DNA of 64,000 nt. It comes from Nocardia aurea. Lineage in GTDB: Bacteria > Actinomycetota > Actinomycetes > Mycobacteriales > Mycobacteriaceae. Both the position numbers and the translations under genes were made by a program. Numbering within the stretch: the first letter of the stretch is position 1; every line of letters begins with the position of its first letter. The notes beneath the pieces are model-generated. The model was not told the origin of the DNA. It saw only the letters and a list, made by a program, of their open reading frames with translations, and made no database searches. Location: assembly GCF_003123685.1 (NCBI RefSeq), contig NZ_QCYJ01000029.1:1-64000 (forward strand), read 5' to 3'. Shown here one piece after another: positions 27,448-35,749 of this stretch.

Positions 27448-27777
27448 TTACTGCCTTTGGTAGGTGCGGATGTCGTGGGCGTGGCCTGCGAGCACGGTGG
27501 TGAAGTCGGCGAGGTCGATGGTTTCGCTGCGGTGTTGGATCATCGCTTCGGGTGTCCACACGTGCAAGCTGTAGTGGATGCGGGCGGTGTCGAACCGCAT
27601 CATCAACCGCACCAGTGGGTCGATCTTGACCCGCAGGGCGAGTTCGTCGAGCGCGGCCGCGACCTGGAACCCAGTCCCGCGGTGACGGGCACGCCACCAG
27701 CAGGCCCGACTCGGTGGCCAGCTCAGCTCGACCGTGCAACTCAGTTGCCGGATAACGTCCCGCTCGGTGCCCACCAC
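27448..27777 (-). CDS. Small conserved hypothetical, paralogue of 26070
   Basis: 109 residues. CTVELSWPPSRACWW, FQVAAALDELALRVKIDPLV and the end DFTTVLAGHAHDIRTYQ align with the protein at 26070-26414. The GTG at 27777 is chosen because it matches the start position of the paralogue (14 residues before CxVEL). The family is unknown; a small soluble alpha/beta protein is likely. It separates two pseudogenes (ANTAR fragment and phoU). Confidence 0.5.
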   Translation of the reverse strand: MVGTERDVIRQLSCTVELSWPPSRACWWRARHRGTGFQVAAALDELALRVKIDPLVRLMMRFDTARIHYSLHVWTPEAMIQHRSETIDLADFTTVLAGHAHDIRTYQRQ

Positions 27778-27860
27778 GCATTTCACCGCGTCCCGGGCTT
27801 GGAGCGCCCGCAGGATCGGTCGGTGCGGCGATTCGCGGACAAGGGCCTGTTGTGACCGGT

Positions 27861-28541
27861 TCACTCTTCGGGGTGCGTGGTGGTGCCGGTGGGATATCGG
27901 CCGGTGGCGACGAACACGGTACGCAGACCGCGCGTGGACGGTGTGATCGGCGAAGCGTTCGTAGTAGCGGCCCAGCAGGGTCGCATCGGCCGCGGCCGCG
28001 ACTGTGCCGGGCCAGTCCGGGGCCGCGGTCGTGGCCAGGAGTTCGTCCATCAGATCGTCTCGTCGCTCCAGGCCGGCGGCGGCGACCGGATCGCGTGAAC
28101 CGAGGATCTGCGCGGTGGTGGTGGCCATCGCGATCCCCGCCGCACCCATCTTCGCCACGATCACCCGAACCGGTTCCAGGACAGCGTGTTCGGGGTGACA
28201 GGCGGGCGATCTCGGCGATATGACCGGCCAGGGCGGCCCTGCGGACCAGGTCCCCGACCAGTTGGACCGCGACCGCGACCACGACTTGGCGCAACTCGCC
28301 CGCGACCGGTGCCTGCAAGGCCACCAGCGACACCGCGGAGGTTTCACTGGCCGCCGGCTGTCCTCGATCTCGCGACACAGATCCAGGGCGTGTTCGGCGG
28401 CGTCGATGTCGGCATCGACCAGAGCATGGGTGGCAGCGGCGATCGCGGCACGATCACGGCGACACATCACCTGCAACCCTGCCGCGAGACCTGCAACCCT
28501 GCCGCGAGCCGGTCGAGCTCGGCGTGCAACGGGGCACGCAT
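27861..28541 (-). pseudogene. phoU: phoU broken by duplication and frameshifts
   Basis: The ATG at 28541 with GGGAAGGTGAG upstream starts MRAPLHAELDRLAAGLQV, but a 20-bp tandem duplication shifts the frame and a TGA follows four codons later. Without the extra copy it continues MCRRDRAAIAAATHALVDAD, IDAAEHALDLCREIEDS. After further shifts come VSLVALQAPVAGELRQVV, AALAGHIAEIAR, ILGSRDPVAAAGLERRDDLM and LLGRYYERFADHTVH, the repeated helical bundle of PhoU with its ERxxD-like motifs. The end TVFVATGRYPTGTTTHPEE and its TGA at 27861 are in another frame. At least four lesions are present, so this is true decay. Confidence 0.85.
28469..28508. repeat. 20-bp tandem duplication in phoU
   Basis: Two exact copies of ACCTGCAACCCTGCCGCGAG side by side. 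Removing one copy restores the phoU reading frame at its 5' end. Confidence 0.95.
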
Positions 28542-28686
28542 CGCTCACCTTCCCATACCGAGCCCTGACCGTGTACCCGCCCGGAATGTGGAGGGGACCG
28601 ATATCCCGGGCAGGCACACGGTTACCGCGGTGTGGATGCCACGACCGGTCCCATTGCCCGAACACCGGCCGTGACGACCCGCGACA

Positions 28687-29262
28687 CTACCGGCCCTCAC
28701 CCTGCGAAGTGGAGATCGCCGCGTCGACGCGGCGTGTCACGGGCACGATCCTGCGCGGCCGACCCCCGGCGCCGAGCTTGCGTGGCCAGGCACGGTCCGC
28801 GGCGTGAACAGGGTCGGTGCGGCGTCCGAGCGGTTCGGTGGTGTGGTCGATATTGCGGGTGTACCAGTCCAAGGCGTCCTGGCCACTGATGCCGAGCGCT
28901 GCGCCGATGGCCTTCCAGGTGTGCCCGGCCTGGCGGGCGCAGTCGACGACGAAGCCCCGTTGCCCGGTGAGGCCTTCGGTCAAGCGGCGGTTGGCCTCCA
29001 GGGCTTGGATTTCGGTGACCTGGGCGTGGCGGGCCAGGTTCTCGCGCAGGGTGTCGCGGGCGGTGGCGGAGTCGAATCCGTAGCCGCGGTCGAGTTCGCC
29101 GTGGTCGAGCCGGGTGAGGGTTTCGCGCAGGAAGTGGGTGTGGTGGAAGGTGTTCCACACCGCGTACAAGCCGTGATCATCGCCTTCGGCCACGACCAGA
29201 GCCACATCCACGCCTGCGGGCAGGGTGCGTTCTGTGGTGGGGTCGAACTGCGGATATCCCAT
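28687..29262 (-). CDS. Hypothetical protein with HTH-like C-terminal half
   Basis: 191 residues, family not named. The N-terminal half is a small alpha/beta region (VDVALVVAEGDDHGLYAVWN, FHHTHFLRETLTRLDHGELD). The C-terminal half has a helix-turn-helix-like stretch (AGHTWKAIGAALGISGQDAL, DWYTRNIDH) as seen in actinobacterial proteins of unknown role. The ATG at 29262 follows AGGTGG and gives MGYPQFDPTTERTLPAG. It lies upstream of the phoU remnant on the same strand. Confidence 0.6.
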   Translation of the reverse strand: MGYPQFDPTTERTLPAGVDVALVVAEGDDHGLYAVWNTFHHTHFLRETLTRLDHGELDRGYGFDSATARDTLRENLARHAQVTEIQALEANRRLTEGLTGQRGFVVDCARQAGHTWKAIGAALGISGQDALDWYTRNIDHTTEPLGRRTDPVHAADRAWPRKLGAGGRPRRIVPVTRRVDAAISTSQGEGR

Positions 29263-29728
29263 GCCACCTGTTCCCTGTGCCGAGGCGGGCCGCAGGGGCA
29301 TGACGCCCAGCCGGTTCTCAACGGCCCGCCCTTTCACCGCCCTGACAAGGCACAACCCCCCCGCATCTCTCCGTGTGCGGGCGGGGCTGTACCCGTAGGT
29401 GATTCGGACTCGCGCCCGTGGCGGATGAGAAACGTTTTGGGCGCAATCGTTTCCGGCCTGGTTGCGCCCAAGAGGACAGACGCTGAGGATTTCGTCGTGA
29501 CGCTGATTGGCAGGGCTGGTCAAACCCTCGGGCGGGAGCCTCGGGCGGGCCCGCCCGAGGTAGGGCCGATCTGTGCACCTCGGGCGGGTGCTCGGGCTCC
29601 CTGCCCTGTGCCACAGCAGATTCCGACGCAGATCCCCACCGTGGCGCCGACAGAGTTCCCGACGCCGAGCCCCGGTATCGGGCAGCAGCGGTGATGCGGG
29701 TGTGTCGAAACAGGCCAGGGCGTTCGCT
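29263..29728. other. Intergenic region with GC-rich repeats
   Basis: No supported gene. Between 29526 and 29590 the unit CTCGGGCGGG occurs three times direct and once inverted; two of them form the 22-bp palindrome at 29539. Confidence 0.5.
29539..29560. terminator. 22-bp perfect palindrome, possible terminator
   Basis: CCTCGGGCGGG followed directly by its complement. It lies about 170 bp downstream of the ADF-like gene stop and upstream of the next minus-strand gene, so it could end transcription from 30118. No T-tract follows. Confidence 0.4.
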
Positions 29729-30118
29729 TCAGGTGGTGGTGAACAGGGTTGCGTAAGACAATTCGGTGCGATCCTCGACCTCGATGGTGAGGTCGATACC
29801 GGGCAACTCCGCCCGTAGTAGGCGAGTCGCCGCGGTGTAGAGCAGGCGTTCTTTGATGGTGGCCTGCTCAGGCAGCCACGTGATCAACGCCAGACCGCCG
29901 CGTGGGGTGTCGGTGAAGTCGTAGAGCACCCACCGGCAGCGGGTCTGCGGCAATTCTTGGAGCAACTGCCCGTGATCGTTGCCGATACCGCTGCTTTCGA
30001 CCTCGATCCGCCCCTCGCCGCTCAGACGCAACAGCAGATACCGGTGCCGCTGCCCGGATTTCAGATCACCGCAGGCATCCAGCACTTCCCGGCTCAGCGT
30101 CGCCGCCACCGATCCCAT
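29729..30118 (-). CDS. Cofilin/ADF-homology protein (bacterial)
   Basis: A 129-residue protein that matches the actin-depolymerising factor fold along its whole length. It starts like cofilins (SREVLDACGDLKSGQRHRYL for the first helix and strand), then has LLQELPQTRCRWVLYDFTDT, equivalent to the LPxxDCRYAxYDF core, then LALITWLPEQATIKERLLYT and AATRLLRAELPGIDLTIEVE, equivalent to the WSPDxAxxRxKMxYASSKDxLxxxLxGI actin-binding helix, and ends TELSYATLF. Basic residues of the long helix (Lys, Arg) are kept. The ATG at 30118 has AGGACGG eight bases upstream and starts MGSVAATLS, at the usual distance; the frame is open further up to 30301 without cofilin similarity. In eukaryotes the family binds and severs actin. 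Its bacterial partner is unknown, and Nocardia-type cells lack MreB. Confidence 0.85.
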   Translation of the reverse strand: MGSVAATLSREVLDACGDLKSGQRHRYLLLRLSGEGRIEVESSGIGNDHGQLLQELPQTRCRWVLYDFTDTPRGGLALITWLPEQATIKERLLYTAATRLLRAELPGIDLTIEVEDRTELSYATLFTTT

Positions 30119-30527
30119 TATCACCGTCCTGCTTCCTGCCGGATTCGGGAAATAGCCGACTAGCTGCATGTTTACCTCACCCAACAGGGTCGGTGCGGCG
30201 TTGGCCCGGTATCGGAGTGTCGCCACAGCGACCGGCCCACCGGGGTTCAGGGGTCGGCCGAGCGTGACGGTCCCGAGTAGGTGTTCGGGGTCTCCGGCCA
30301 TCGCTGCAACCGATACTCGACCCGCTTGCGTGCTCGCGTGTGAATCCCCGCGAATACGCCGCGAATCACCGGGTCGAAACCGTGACGAAACCGTACCGAA
30401 AACGGGCTCCGGATCGCTTGACGAAGCGCTGCCACCGGAGGCCTACTGAATGTGACGGATGTCACCACAAGATCGACATTCGTTGCAAGGCAAGCCTTTT
30501 CACACTATTTCGACTGGGAGTCGAACC
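30119..30527. other. Divergent intergenic region
   Basis: It separates the ADF-like gene from the IPT/TIG gene and should hold both promoters. No clear palindrome or other gene was seen; a minus-strand extension of the ADF frame to 30301 is open but unconvincing. Confidence 0.45.
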
Positions 30528-30782
30528 ATGGCAGCAGTTCTCACCACCCTCACACCAAACACCGGACCGGCGACGACTTTCAGCACGGTGGTGATCACCG
30601 GCTCCGGGTTCGCCAATGTCGGTCCCTTGACCGTGCGCTTCGGTACGACGGCGACCACGTTCACCATCGACTCCGACACCCAGATCACGGCCATCTCCCC
30701 GACAGGGACAGGCACCGTGGACGTCACCGTCAAGATCGAGCTGAACGGCACCAGCAACGCACTGCCCTTCACCTACGTCTGA
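30528..30782 (+). CDS. Single-domain IPT/TIG protein
   Basis: 84 residues forming one immunoglobulin-like IPT/TIG domain: LTTLTPNTGPATTFSTVVIT-GSGF is the domain signature (PxxGP...TxVTIxGxxF), followed by VRFGTTATTFTIDSDTQITA, ISPTGTGTVDVTVKIELNG and a final FTYV strand. No signal peptide or membrane segment. The ATG at 30528 has GGGAG seven to eight bases upstream. IPT domains usually occur as repeats in larger extracellular or DNA-binding proteins, so a free-standing cytoplasmic copy is unusual. It is divergent from the cofilin-like gene. Confidence 0.8.
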   Translation: MAAVLTTLTPNTGPATTFSTVVITGSGFANVGPLTVRFGTTATTFTIDSDTQITAISPTGTGTVDVTVKIELNGTSNALPFTYV

Positions 30783-31241
30783 CCACAGGTGTGGCATGGG
30801 CTGTCGGTGGGTGAATCGTCTGCCGACGGCCCATCGCGTTGCGGGCCGCAAGGGATGAGGCCGCCTGCCGATGTTCGAAATCAGCCGCACGGCGTCCTCT
30901 TTGCAGGCAAACTGACCCGCGGCTCATGCCGCGATATCGACAAGGTCAGTACCGGGTCTGCTGTGGCACGTAGTCGGAGCGTTCGTTGATTGTGCAGGTT
31001 CTTGGAGTCCAACCTGACCTATCCGATGCAGGGGAAAATTTCGCCCGATGCGCGTCTGCTGCGTTAGGTTCTCCACCCTCGACCAGAACACCGTTCGACT
31101 ACCACCACGCACCTGACCGGCGGGCCGTGCAGGCTCTCGGGGGGCTGGCAGGCAAGGCATTCGGGGGATCCGCGCGGTATCCCTGGTGACGAGTCGATCA
31201 GCCACTGACCTGGGGGCCGGGCAAACTCTTTACCCCTGCGG
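30783..31241. other. Intergenic region with a dispersed repeat
   Basis: No supported gene. A copy of the hairpin repeat seen at 19308 is at 30919-30955. Confidence 0.45.
30919..30955. repeat. Dispersed repeat copy 2
   Basis: GCGGC-TCAT-GCCGC hairpin, GATATCGA, GGTCAGTACCGG; matches 19308-19346. In both copies the minus strand could end a frame with (V/F)DIAA and a stop, so the repeat may be the 3' end of a lost gene or element. Confidence 0.5.
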
Positions 31242-31830
31242 TCAGGTTTGGACTTCGGGCGGATCCAGATATTCGTGCAGGCTCAGCAGGATGTGGTCCA
31301 TCCGTAGTCGTTGCTGCGGGGGTCCTCCGCGCAGTGCTCTGGCCGCGGCGACCAGGCGCCGCGCCAAGACCCGTAGTTTGACGTTGGTCTCCTGGGATCG
31401 CCACCGCAGCGTCGCGAAGGCCTGCTCGGGGCTGAGCCCGTAGGCCAGGACCAGAATCCCTTTGGCCTGCTCGATGTCCGCGCGGTTGGCGGATCATGTC
31501 GGGCAGCGACTCGTCGAGCGATTCTCGTCGGTAGCTGGCGATGCTGGTGGTCAGGTCGATGAAATAGCCTTGCGTGCCGACCACGGTCCCGGTCGCGTCG
31601 AACATTCCGTCGCCCACCACCATCACCTCGTGGTGGACTCCGGCGGTGTGTCGATGACGCGGTGGTGGCTGCCGAATGCCCCGTGATCCCGTACCGCGGC
31701 CGCGAGTGCGTCGGCGACCGCGGCACGGTCGTCGGGGTGGTGCGACCAACCCGGACCTGCATGCCCTCGGCCCTACGCGATCGACCTGGGTCGGATCGAA
31801 CCGACGACGAAGTCACGCGGAAATTCGGTC
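31242..31830 (-). pseudogene. PAS-ANTAR regulator broken by frameshifts
   Basis: Three frames together give a full PAS-ANTAR protein. First HHPDDRAAVADALAAAVRDH, GAFGSHHRVIDT (PAS), then after a shift HHEVMVVGDGMFDATGTVVG, TQGYFIDLTTSIASYRRESL, DESLPDMI. After one extra C in ATCCGCCAACC near 31490 comes ADIEQAKGILVLAYGLSPEQ, AFATLRWRSQETNVKLRVLA, RRL (ANTAR), then LRMDHILLSLHEYLDPPEVQ and a TGA at 31242. The 5' end is not clear. ANTAR proteins control antitermination; this copy is dead unless the shifts are sequencing errors. Confidence 0.75.
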
Positions 31831-32017
31831 AGCCGCGATGCGCATAGTGGCTGTGATCTCGCGCGGCTGGACGGCGGACCGGACTCGGTCCGTTGGAGCG
31901 TGACCTCCCCTTTCTGCGGGTGACCGCATGACCCAAGTGCCACTCGGAGCAGTTGCTTGCGTCGTTCGCTCTTGCTGCTTGGAGTTTGTGCCCGGCTCGC
32001 GAGGGTATTCGAGGGCG

Positions 32018-33103
32018 GTGGACGCGAACGGGCGCTGGAGGGCCGATGCGGCTGGTGAGCGGGTCTCGGTGTTGTTGATCGCGGATCCGGGCAAGCCTGC
32101 TGCGGTGGCGGAAAGCCTCGCGGAGCGCCTGCCGGAACGGCTGCGAAGCCGTGGCGGGCCTGAGCGCCAGTGGTCGATGTGCGTGCGCCTCGAGCCCTAT
32201 CTTCTCGCCGAGGGAGCTGATTTCGCCGAGGTGATCGAGACGGTCGATCCGTCCGCGGAATCCGAGGACCTGGTTGTGTACCTCACAGATCTGCCGCGCC
32301 GTGAGGACACGCTGCCGGTGGTGGCCGATGTCAGTGCCGACCACCGATTCGCGCTTATCTCCGTGCCCGGGGTGGGCGGCATCGCGATCGAACGACGCGT
32401 CCGCACTGTCACCGAACTCGCGATCATTCACATGCTCGGTGACCCGGAACTCACGCCTGCCCGGGCGGCGCGACGGTTTCCGTCTGTGCAGATCGCGAGC
32501 GGTGTCCGGTACTTCACACCGCCGGGACTGCGGCGATTGCGCCTGTTGTCGGGGATGGTACGGGCCAACCGGCCGTGGCGACTGGTCACCGGACTGTCGA
32601 AGGTACTCGTCGGTGCTTTCGCCACCGGAGCGATCGCACTGGCCACCGACACGATCTGGATGTTCGCCGACACGATGGGCCCATGGCGTATGAGCGCTGC
32701 GACGGTCCTGTCTCTCGTCGCGATGGTTCTGTGGCTGATCCTCGACCACGAACTCTGGGAGCGGCCCCGGTCGGCAGCCGCACGCGATCGATCGGTGCTG
32801 TACAACCTGGCGACCGTGATCACTCTGGTCCTCGGCGTCGGCGTCCTGCATGTGGCCCTGTTCTGCCTGCTGCTGTTCACCGCGTGGCTGACTCTTTCTC
32901 CGGAACTGCTGTCCCCCGTCCTGGGGCACGGGGTGAACTTCTCCGATTACCTCACCCTTGCTTGGTTGCTGGCGTCTATCGCGACCATCGGTGGAGCCCT
33001 CGGGTCCGGTCTCGAGGACGACACAGCGGTCAAGGAGGCGGCCTACGGGGCCCGCCAGCGCCAGCGCATCGACGAACAACGGAATGGCTCTGACCATGCG
33101 TGA
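32018..33103 (+). CDS. Conserved hypothetical membrane protein
   Basis: About 361 residues. The N-terminal 150 residues are soluble and regular (VSVLLIADPGKPAAVAESLA, LVVYLTDLPRREDTLPVVAD, FALISVPGVGGIAIERRVRT). Residues 190-320 hold four membrane helices (VLVGAFATGAIALATDTIWM; ATVLSLVAMVLWLIL; LATVITLVLGVGVLHVALFC; LTLAWLLASIATIGGALG). A basic tail follows. The GTG at 32018 begins where good coding starts; frames are open to an ATG at 31928. No family is named. It lies 240 bp upstream of dnaK in the same direction and could belong to the stress cassette. Confidence 0.65.
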   Translation: MDANGRWRADAAGERVSVLLIADPGKPAAVAESLAERLPERLRSRGGPERQWSMCVRLEPYLLAEGADFAEVIETVDPSAESEDLVVYLTDLPRREDTLPVVADVSADHRFALISVPGVGGIAIERRVRTVTELAIIHMLGDPELTPARAARRFPSVQIASGVRYFTPPGLRRLRLLSGMVRANRPWRLVTGLSKVLVGAFATGAIALATDTIWMFADTMGPWRMSAATVLSLVAMVLWLILDHELWERPRSAAARDRSVLYNLATVITLVLGVGVLHVALFCLLLFTAWLTLSPELLSPVLGHGVNFSDYLTLAWLLASIATIGGALGSGLEDDTAVKEAAYGARQRQRIDEQRNGSDHA

Positions 33104-33212
33104 TGGGGAGGGCGGGTGCGGCGCGCGTGCCCGTCGTTGATCGCCGAATCCGTTCTCGGCGGTTCGCAGATGCCTTCGGCGATTGTCTTCGTGATCGGTA
33201 GCGGACCGTCTT

Positions 33213-33225
33213 GTCCTGGCAGGAC
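33213..33225. promoter_or_regulatory. Inverted repeat upstream of dnaK
   Basis: GTCCTG-G-CAGGAC, a perfect 6-1-6 repeat with flanking TT and CAA, lies 119 bp before the dnaK ATG. It is not the HAIR or CIRCE sequence known from heat-shock operons, and neither of those was found here. Confidence 0.35.
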
Positions 33226-33344
33226 CAATAGGCGAGCGTCTTTTCGCCTTGTCGGGCCGTGTTGTGGCTGTGCGGCGGTCGGCAGGATTGGCGGTGTCGA
33301 GTATCCGGCGGCCGGGGCGGTCGCGCCGATCCGAAGGAATTGAT

Positions 33345-35237
33345 ATGGCCACTGCTGTAGGAATCGATCTGGGAACTACGAACTCTGTCATCGCGAGCTG
33401 GCAGGGTGGGGAGCCGGTGGTGATCGCCAATGCCGAGGGCGCACGCACCACGCCATCGGTGGTCGCCTTCACCGAGAGCGGTGAGCGACTTGTCGGTCAG
33501 CTCGCGCGCAGGCAGGCGATCCTGAATCCGAAGGGCACGATCTATTCGGCGAAGCGATTCATCGGGCGTCACTTCGATGAAATTTCCGCGGAAGCCAAGG
33601 CGGTGAGCTTCGACGTCGTCGAGGGCGAGGGCGGTGTTGCCCGATTCGATGTGCGGGGCAAGATGTACGCACCCGAGGAGATCAGCGCGCTGGTGTTGCG
33701 CAAGCTGGTCGATGACGCGAGCAAGTATCTGGGGGAGCGGGTCAAAGAAGCGGTGGTCACCGTGCCCGCCTACTTCAACGACGCGCAGCGCAACGCCACC
33801 AAGGACGCGGGCCGGATCGCGGGACTCGACGTCCTGCGCATCATCAACGAGCCGACGGCCGCCGCTTTGGCGTACGGACTGGACAAGCAGACCCACGAAA
33901 CGGTGCTTGTGTTCGACCTCGGTGGCGGTACTTTCGATGTGAGCCTGCTCGATGTCGGTGACGGCGTCGTGGAGGTCCGCTCCACCGCGGGTGATTCGCA
34001 TTTGGGCGGTGACGACTTCGACCGGCGCATCGTCGACCATCTCGCCGACGAATTCCAGCATGACGAGCACATCGACCTGCGTGCCGATCCGCAAGCGCTG
34101 CAACGACTTTTCGAGGCAGCGGAAAAGGCCAAGGTCGAATTGTCCTCGGTGTCACAGACACAGGTGAATCTGCCCTTCGTCACCGCCGACGCGAACGGAC
34201 CCAAGCATCTCACCACCACGCTCATGCGCTCGAAGTTCGAGGACTTGACGGCGGATCTGGTGCAGCGCTGCCTCGGCCCCGTCGAGCAGGCCATGACCGA
34301 TGCCAAGGTGACCGCCAATGACATCGACGAGGTGATCCTGGTCGGTGGTTCCACCCGTATCCCGGCGGTGCAGGCGTTGGTACGCCGGTTGACCGGCGGC
34401 AAGGACCCGAACATGAGCGTGAACCCGGACGAGGTGGTCGCGCTCGGTGCGGCGGTTCAGGCGGGCGTGCTCAAGGGCGAGGTCTCCGACGTGCTGCTGC
34501 TGGATGTCACGCCGCTGTCGCTGGGCGTGGAGACCCAGGGCGGGGTGATGACGAAGATCATCGAACGCAACACCACCATCCCGGCCCGGCGCAGCGAGGT
34601 GTTCTCCACCGCGGAGGACAACCAGCCCGCGGTCGATGTGGTTGTGCTCCAAGGCGAACGCGAGCGTGCCGCCGACAACCGGGTGCTCGGCCGGTTCCGG
34701 CTCGAGGACATCCGGCCGGCGCCACGCGGCCAAGCGCAGGTCGAGGTCACCTTCGACATCGACGCCAACGGCATCCTCAATGTCACCGCTCGCGACAAGG
34801 ACACCGGCAAAGAGCAGAGCATCACGATCAGCGAGCAGTCCAATCTCGACCAGAGCGAGGTCGATCGGATGCTCGCCGAGGCCGAGCGACACCGCCGCGA
34901 AGACGAGCAACTACGCAAAGCCGTTGACGCCCGCAACGCGTTGGATTCGGCCGCGTACCAGGTGGAACGGCGGCTGGGCGAGCTGGGGGACAGCGCGCCG
35001 CCGCATGAGCGGGCACGTGCCGAGATGCTGATCGCCGACGCCAGACAGGCCGTCAAAGAAGAAGCGCCGCTGGACCGGGTGCAGTCGCTGACCTCGGAAC
35101 TGCAGCAATTGCTGTACGGGTTGCAGCCCACGCAATCCGGCGGCGGCGAGGGACCGTCCAGCTACGCGGGCGCGGGTGCAGCGACCGGCTCGCCCGGTGA
35201 CGACGACGTGATCGACGCCGAGTTCGACCGGAGCTGA
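33345..35237 (+). CDS. dnaK: Hsp70 chaperone DnaK
   Basis: A 630-residue cytoplasmic Hsp70. ATPase motifs are [15 protein letters not shown] at the start, [14 protein letters not shown] near 190 and [17 protein letters not shown] near 330. The substrate domain includes [17 protein letters not shown], and the C-terminus ends [12 protein letters not shown] as usual. The ATG at 33345 follows GAAGGAAT. It heads a chain grpE-dnaJ-cbpM-clpB. The setting with thioredoxin and ClpB suggests a second, stress-specific copy rather than the housekeeping one; this cannot be proven from the window. Confidence 0.97.
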   Translation: MATAVGIDLGTTNSVIASWQGGEPVVIANAEGARTTPSVVAFTESGERLVGQLARRQAILNPKGTIYSAKRFIGRHFDEISAEAKAVSFDVVEGEGGVARFDVRGKMYAPEEISALVLRKLVDDASKYLGERVKEAVVTVPAYFNDAQRNATKDAGRIAGLDVLRIINEPTAAALAYGLDKQTHETVLVFDLGGGTFDVSLLDVGDGVVEVRSTAGDSHLGGDDFDRRIVDHLADEFQHDEHIDLRADPQALQRLFEAAEKAKVELSSVSQTQVNLPFVTADANGPKHLTTTLMRSKFEDLTADLVQRCLGPVEQAMTDAKVTANDIDEVILVGGSTRIPAVQALVRRLTGGKDPNMSVNPDEVVALGAAVQAGVLKGEVSDVLLLDVTPLSLGVETQGGVMTKIIERNTTIPARRSEVFSTAEDNQPAVDVVVLQGERERAADNRVLGRFRLEDIRPAPRGQAQVEVTFDIDANGILNVTARDKDTGKEQSITISEQSNLDQSEVDRMLAEAERHRREDEQLRKAVDARNALDSAAYQVERRLGELGDSAPPHERARAEMLIADARQAVKEEAPLDRVQSLTSELQQLLYGLQPTQSGGGEGPSSYAGAGAATGSPGDDDVIDAEFDRS

Positions 35238-35248
35238 GGAGGCTCCCG

Positions 35249-35743
35249 ATGGAAACCTCCGCAGACCAGTCGATCCCCGACACCCCCGACCCGGACGCGG
35301 TCGAGGAACCCGATGTCCGGCTCGCCCAGTGGGAAGACCGTTGGCGGCGCACCGCGGCCGATCTGGACAATCTACGCAAACGCTACGCCAGAGATCTCGA
35401 TCGAGAGCGCATGGCCGAACGAGCGAAGGTGGCCAGAGCCTGGCTACCGATGCTGGACAACTTGGAACTGGCTCTGGCGCACACGAACAGCGAGACCGAC
35501 CCATTCGTCGCGGGAGTGCGCGCGATCCGGGACCAGGCGGTGCAGGTGCTCGAACAGCTCGGCTACCCGAGACATTCGAAGGTGGGAGTCCCGTTCTCCC
35601 CGCAAATGCACGAGGTGACCGGTGTGGTCGACCGGCCCGATCTCCCGCCGGGGACCGTGGTCGAGGTGCTGCGCCCCGGCTACGGCGAGAACGGAGACCA
35701 GCTACGTCCGGCGGCCGTGATCGTTACCAGAGCCGAGGGGTGA
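35249..35743 (+). CDS. grpE: Nucleotide exchange factor GrpE
   Basis: 164 residues. The long helix region (RTAADLDNLRKRYARDLDRE) and the head domain (RAWLPMLDNLELAL, VPFSPQMHEVTGVV, VVEVLRPGYGENGDQLRPAA) identify GrpE, the ADP-release partner of DnaK. The ATG at 35249 follows GAGGAGG, 11 bp after the dnaK stop. It is shorter at the N-terminus than housekeeping actinobacterial GrpE. Confidence 0.95.
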   Translation: METSADQSIPDTPDPDAVEEPDVRLAQWEDRWRRTAADLDNLRKRYARDLDRERMAERAKVARAWLPMLDNLELALAHTNSETDPFVAGVRAIRDQAVQVLEQLGYPRHSKVGVPFSPQMHEVTGVVDRPDLPPGTVVEVLRPGYGENGDQLRPAAVIVTRAEG

Positions 35744-35749
35744 GCGTCG

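Noticed and set aside
27155..28665. Two large overlapping minus-strand frames taken as full proteins
   Set aside because: Each mixes true segments of phoU, a small protein and an ANTAR fragment with out-of-frame stretches; they are better explained as pseudogenes and one short gene.
33104..33344. Heat-shock control site (HAIR or CIRCE) before dnaK
   Set aside because: Neither consensus is present; only a different 6-1-6 repeat was found.
31829..33472. 547-codon minus-strand open frame
   Set aside because: Antisense to the membrane protein gene at 32018; Arg/Pro/His-rich with no domain.
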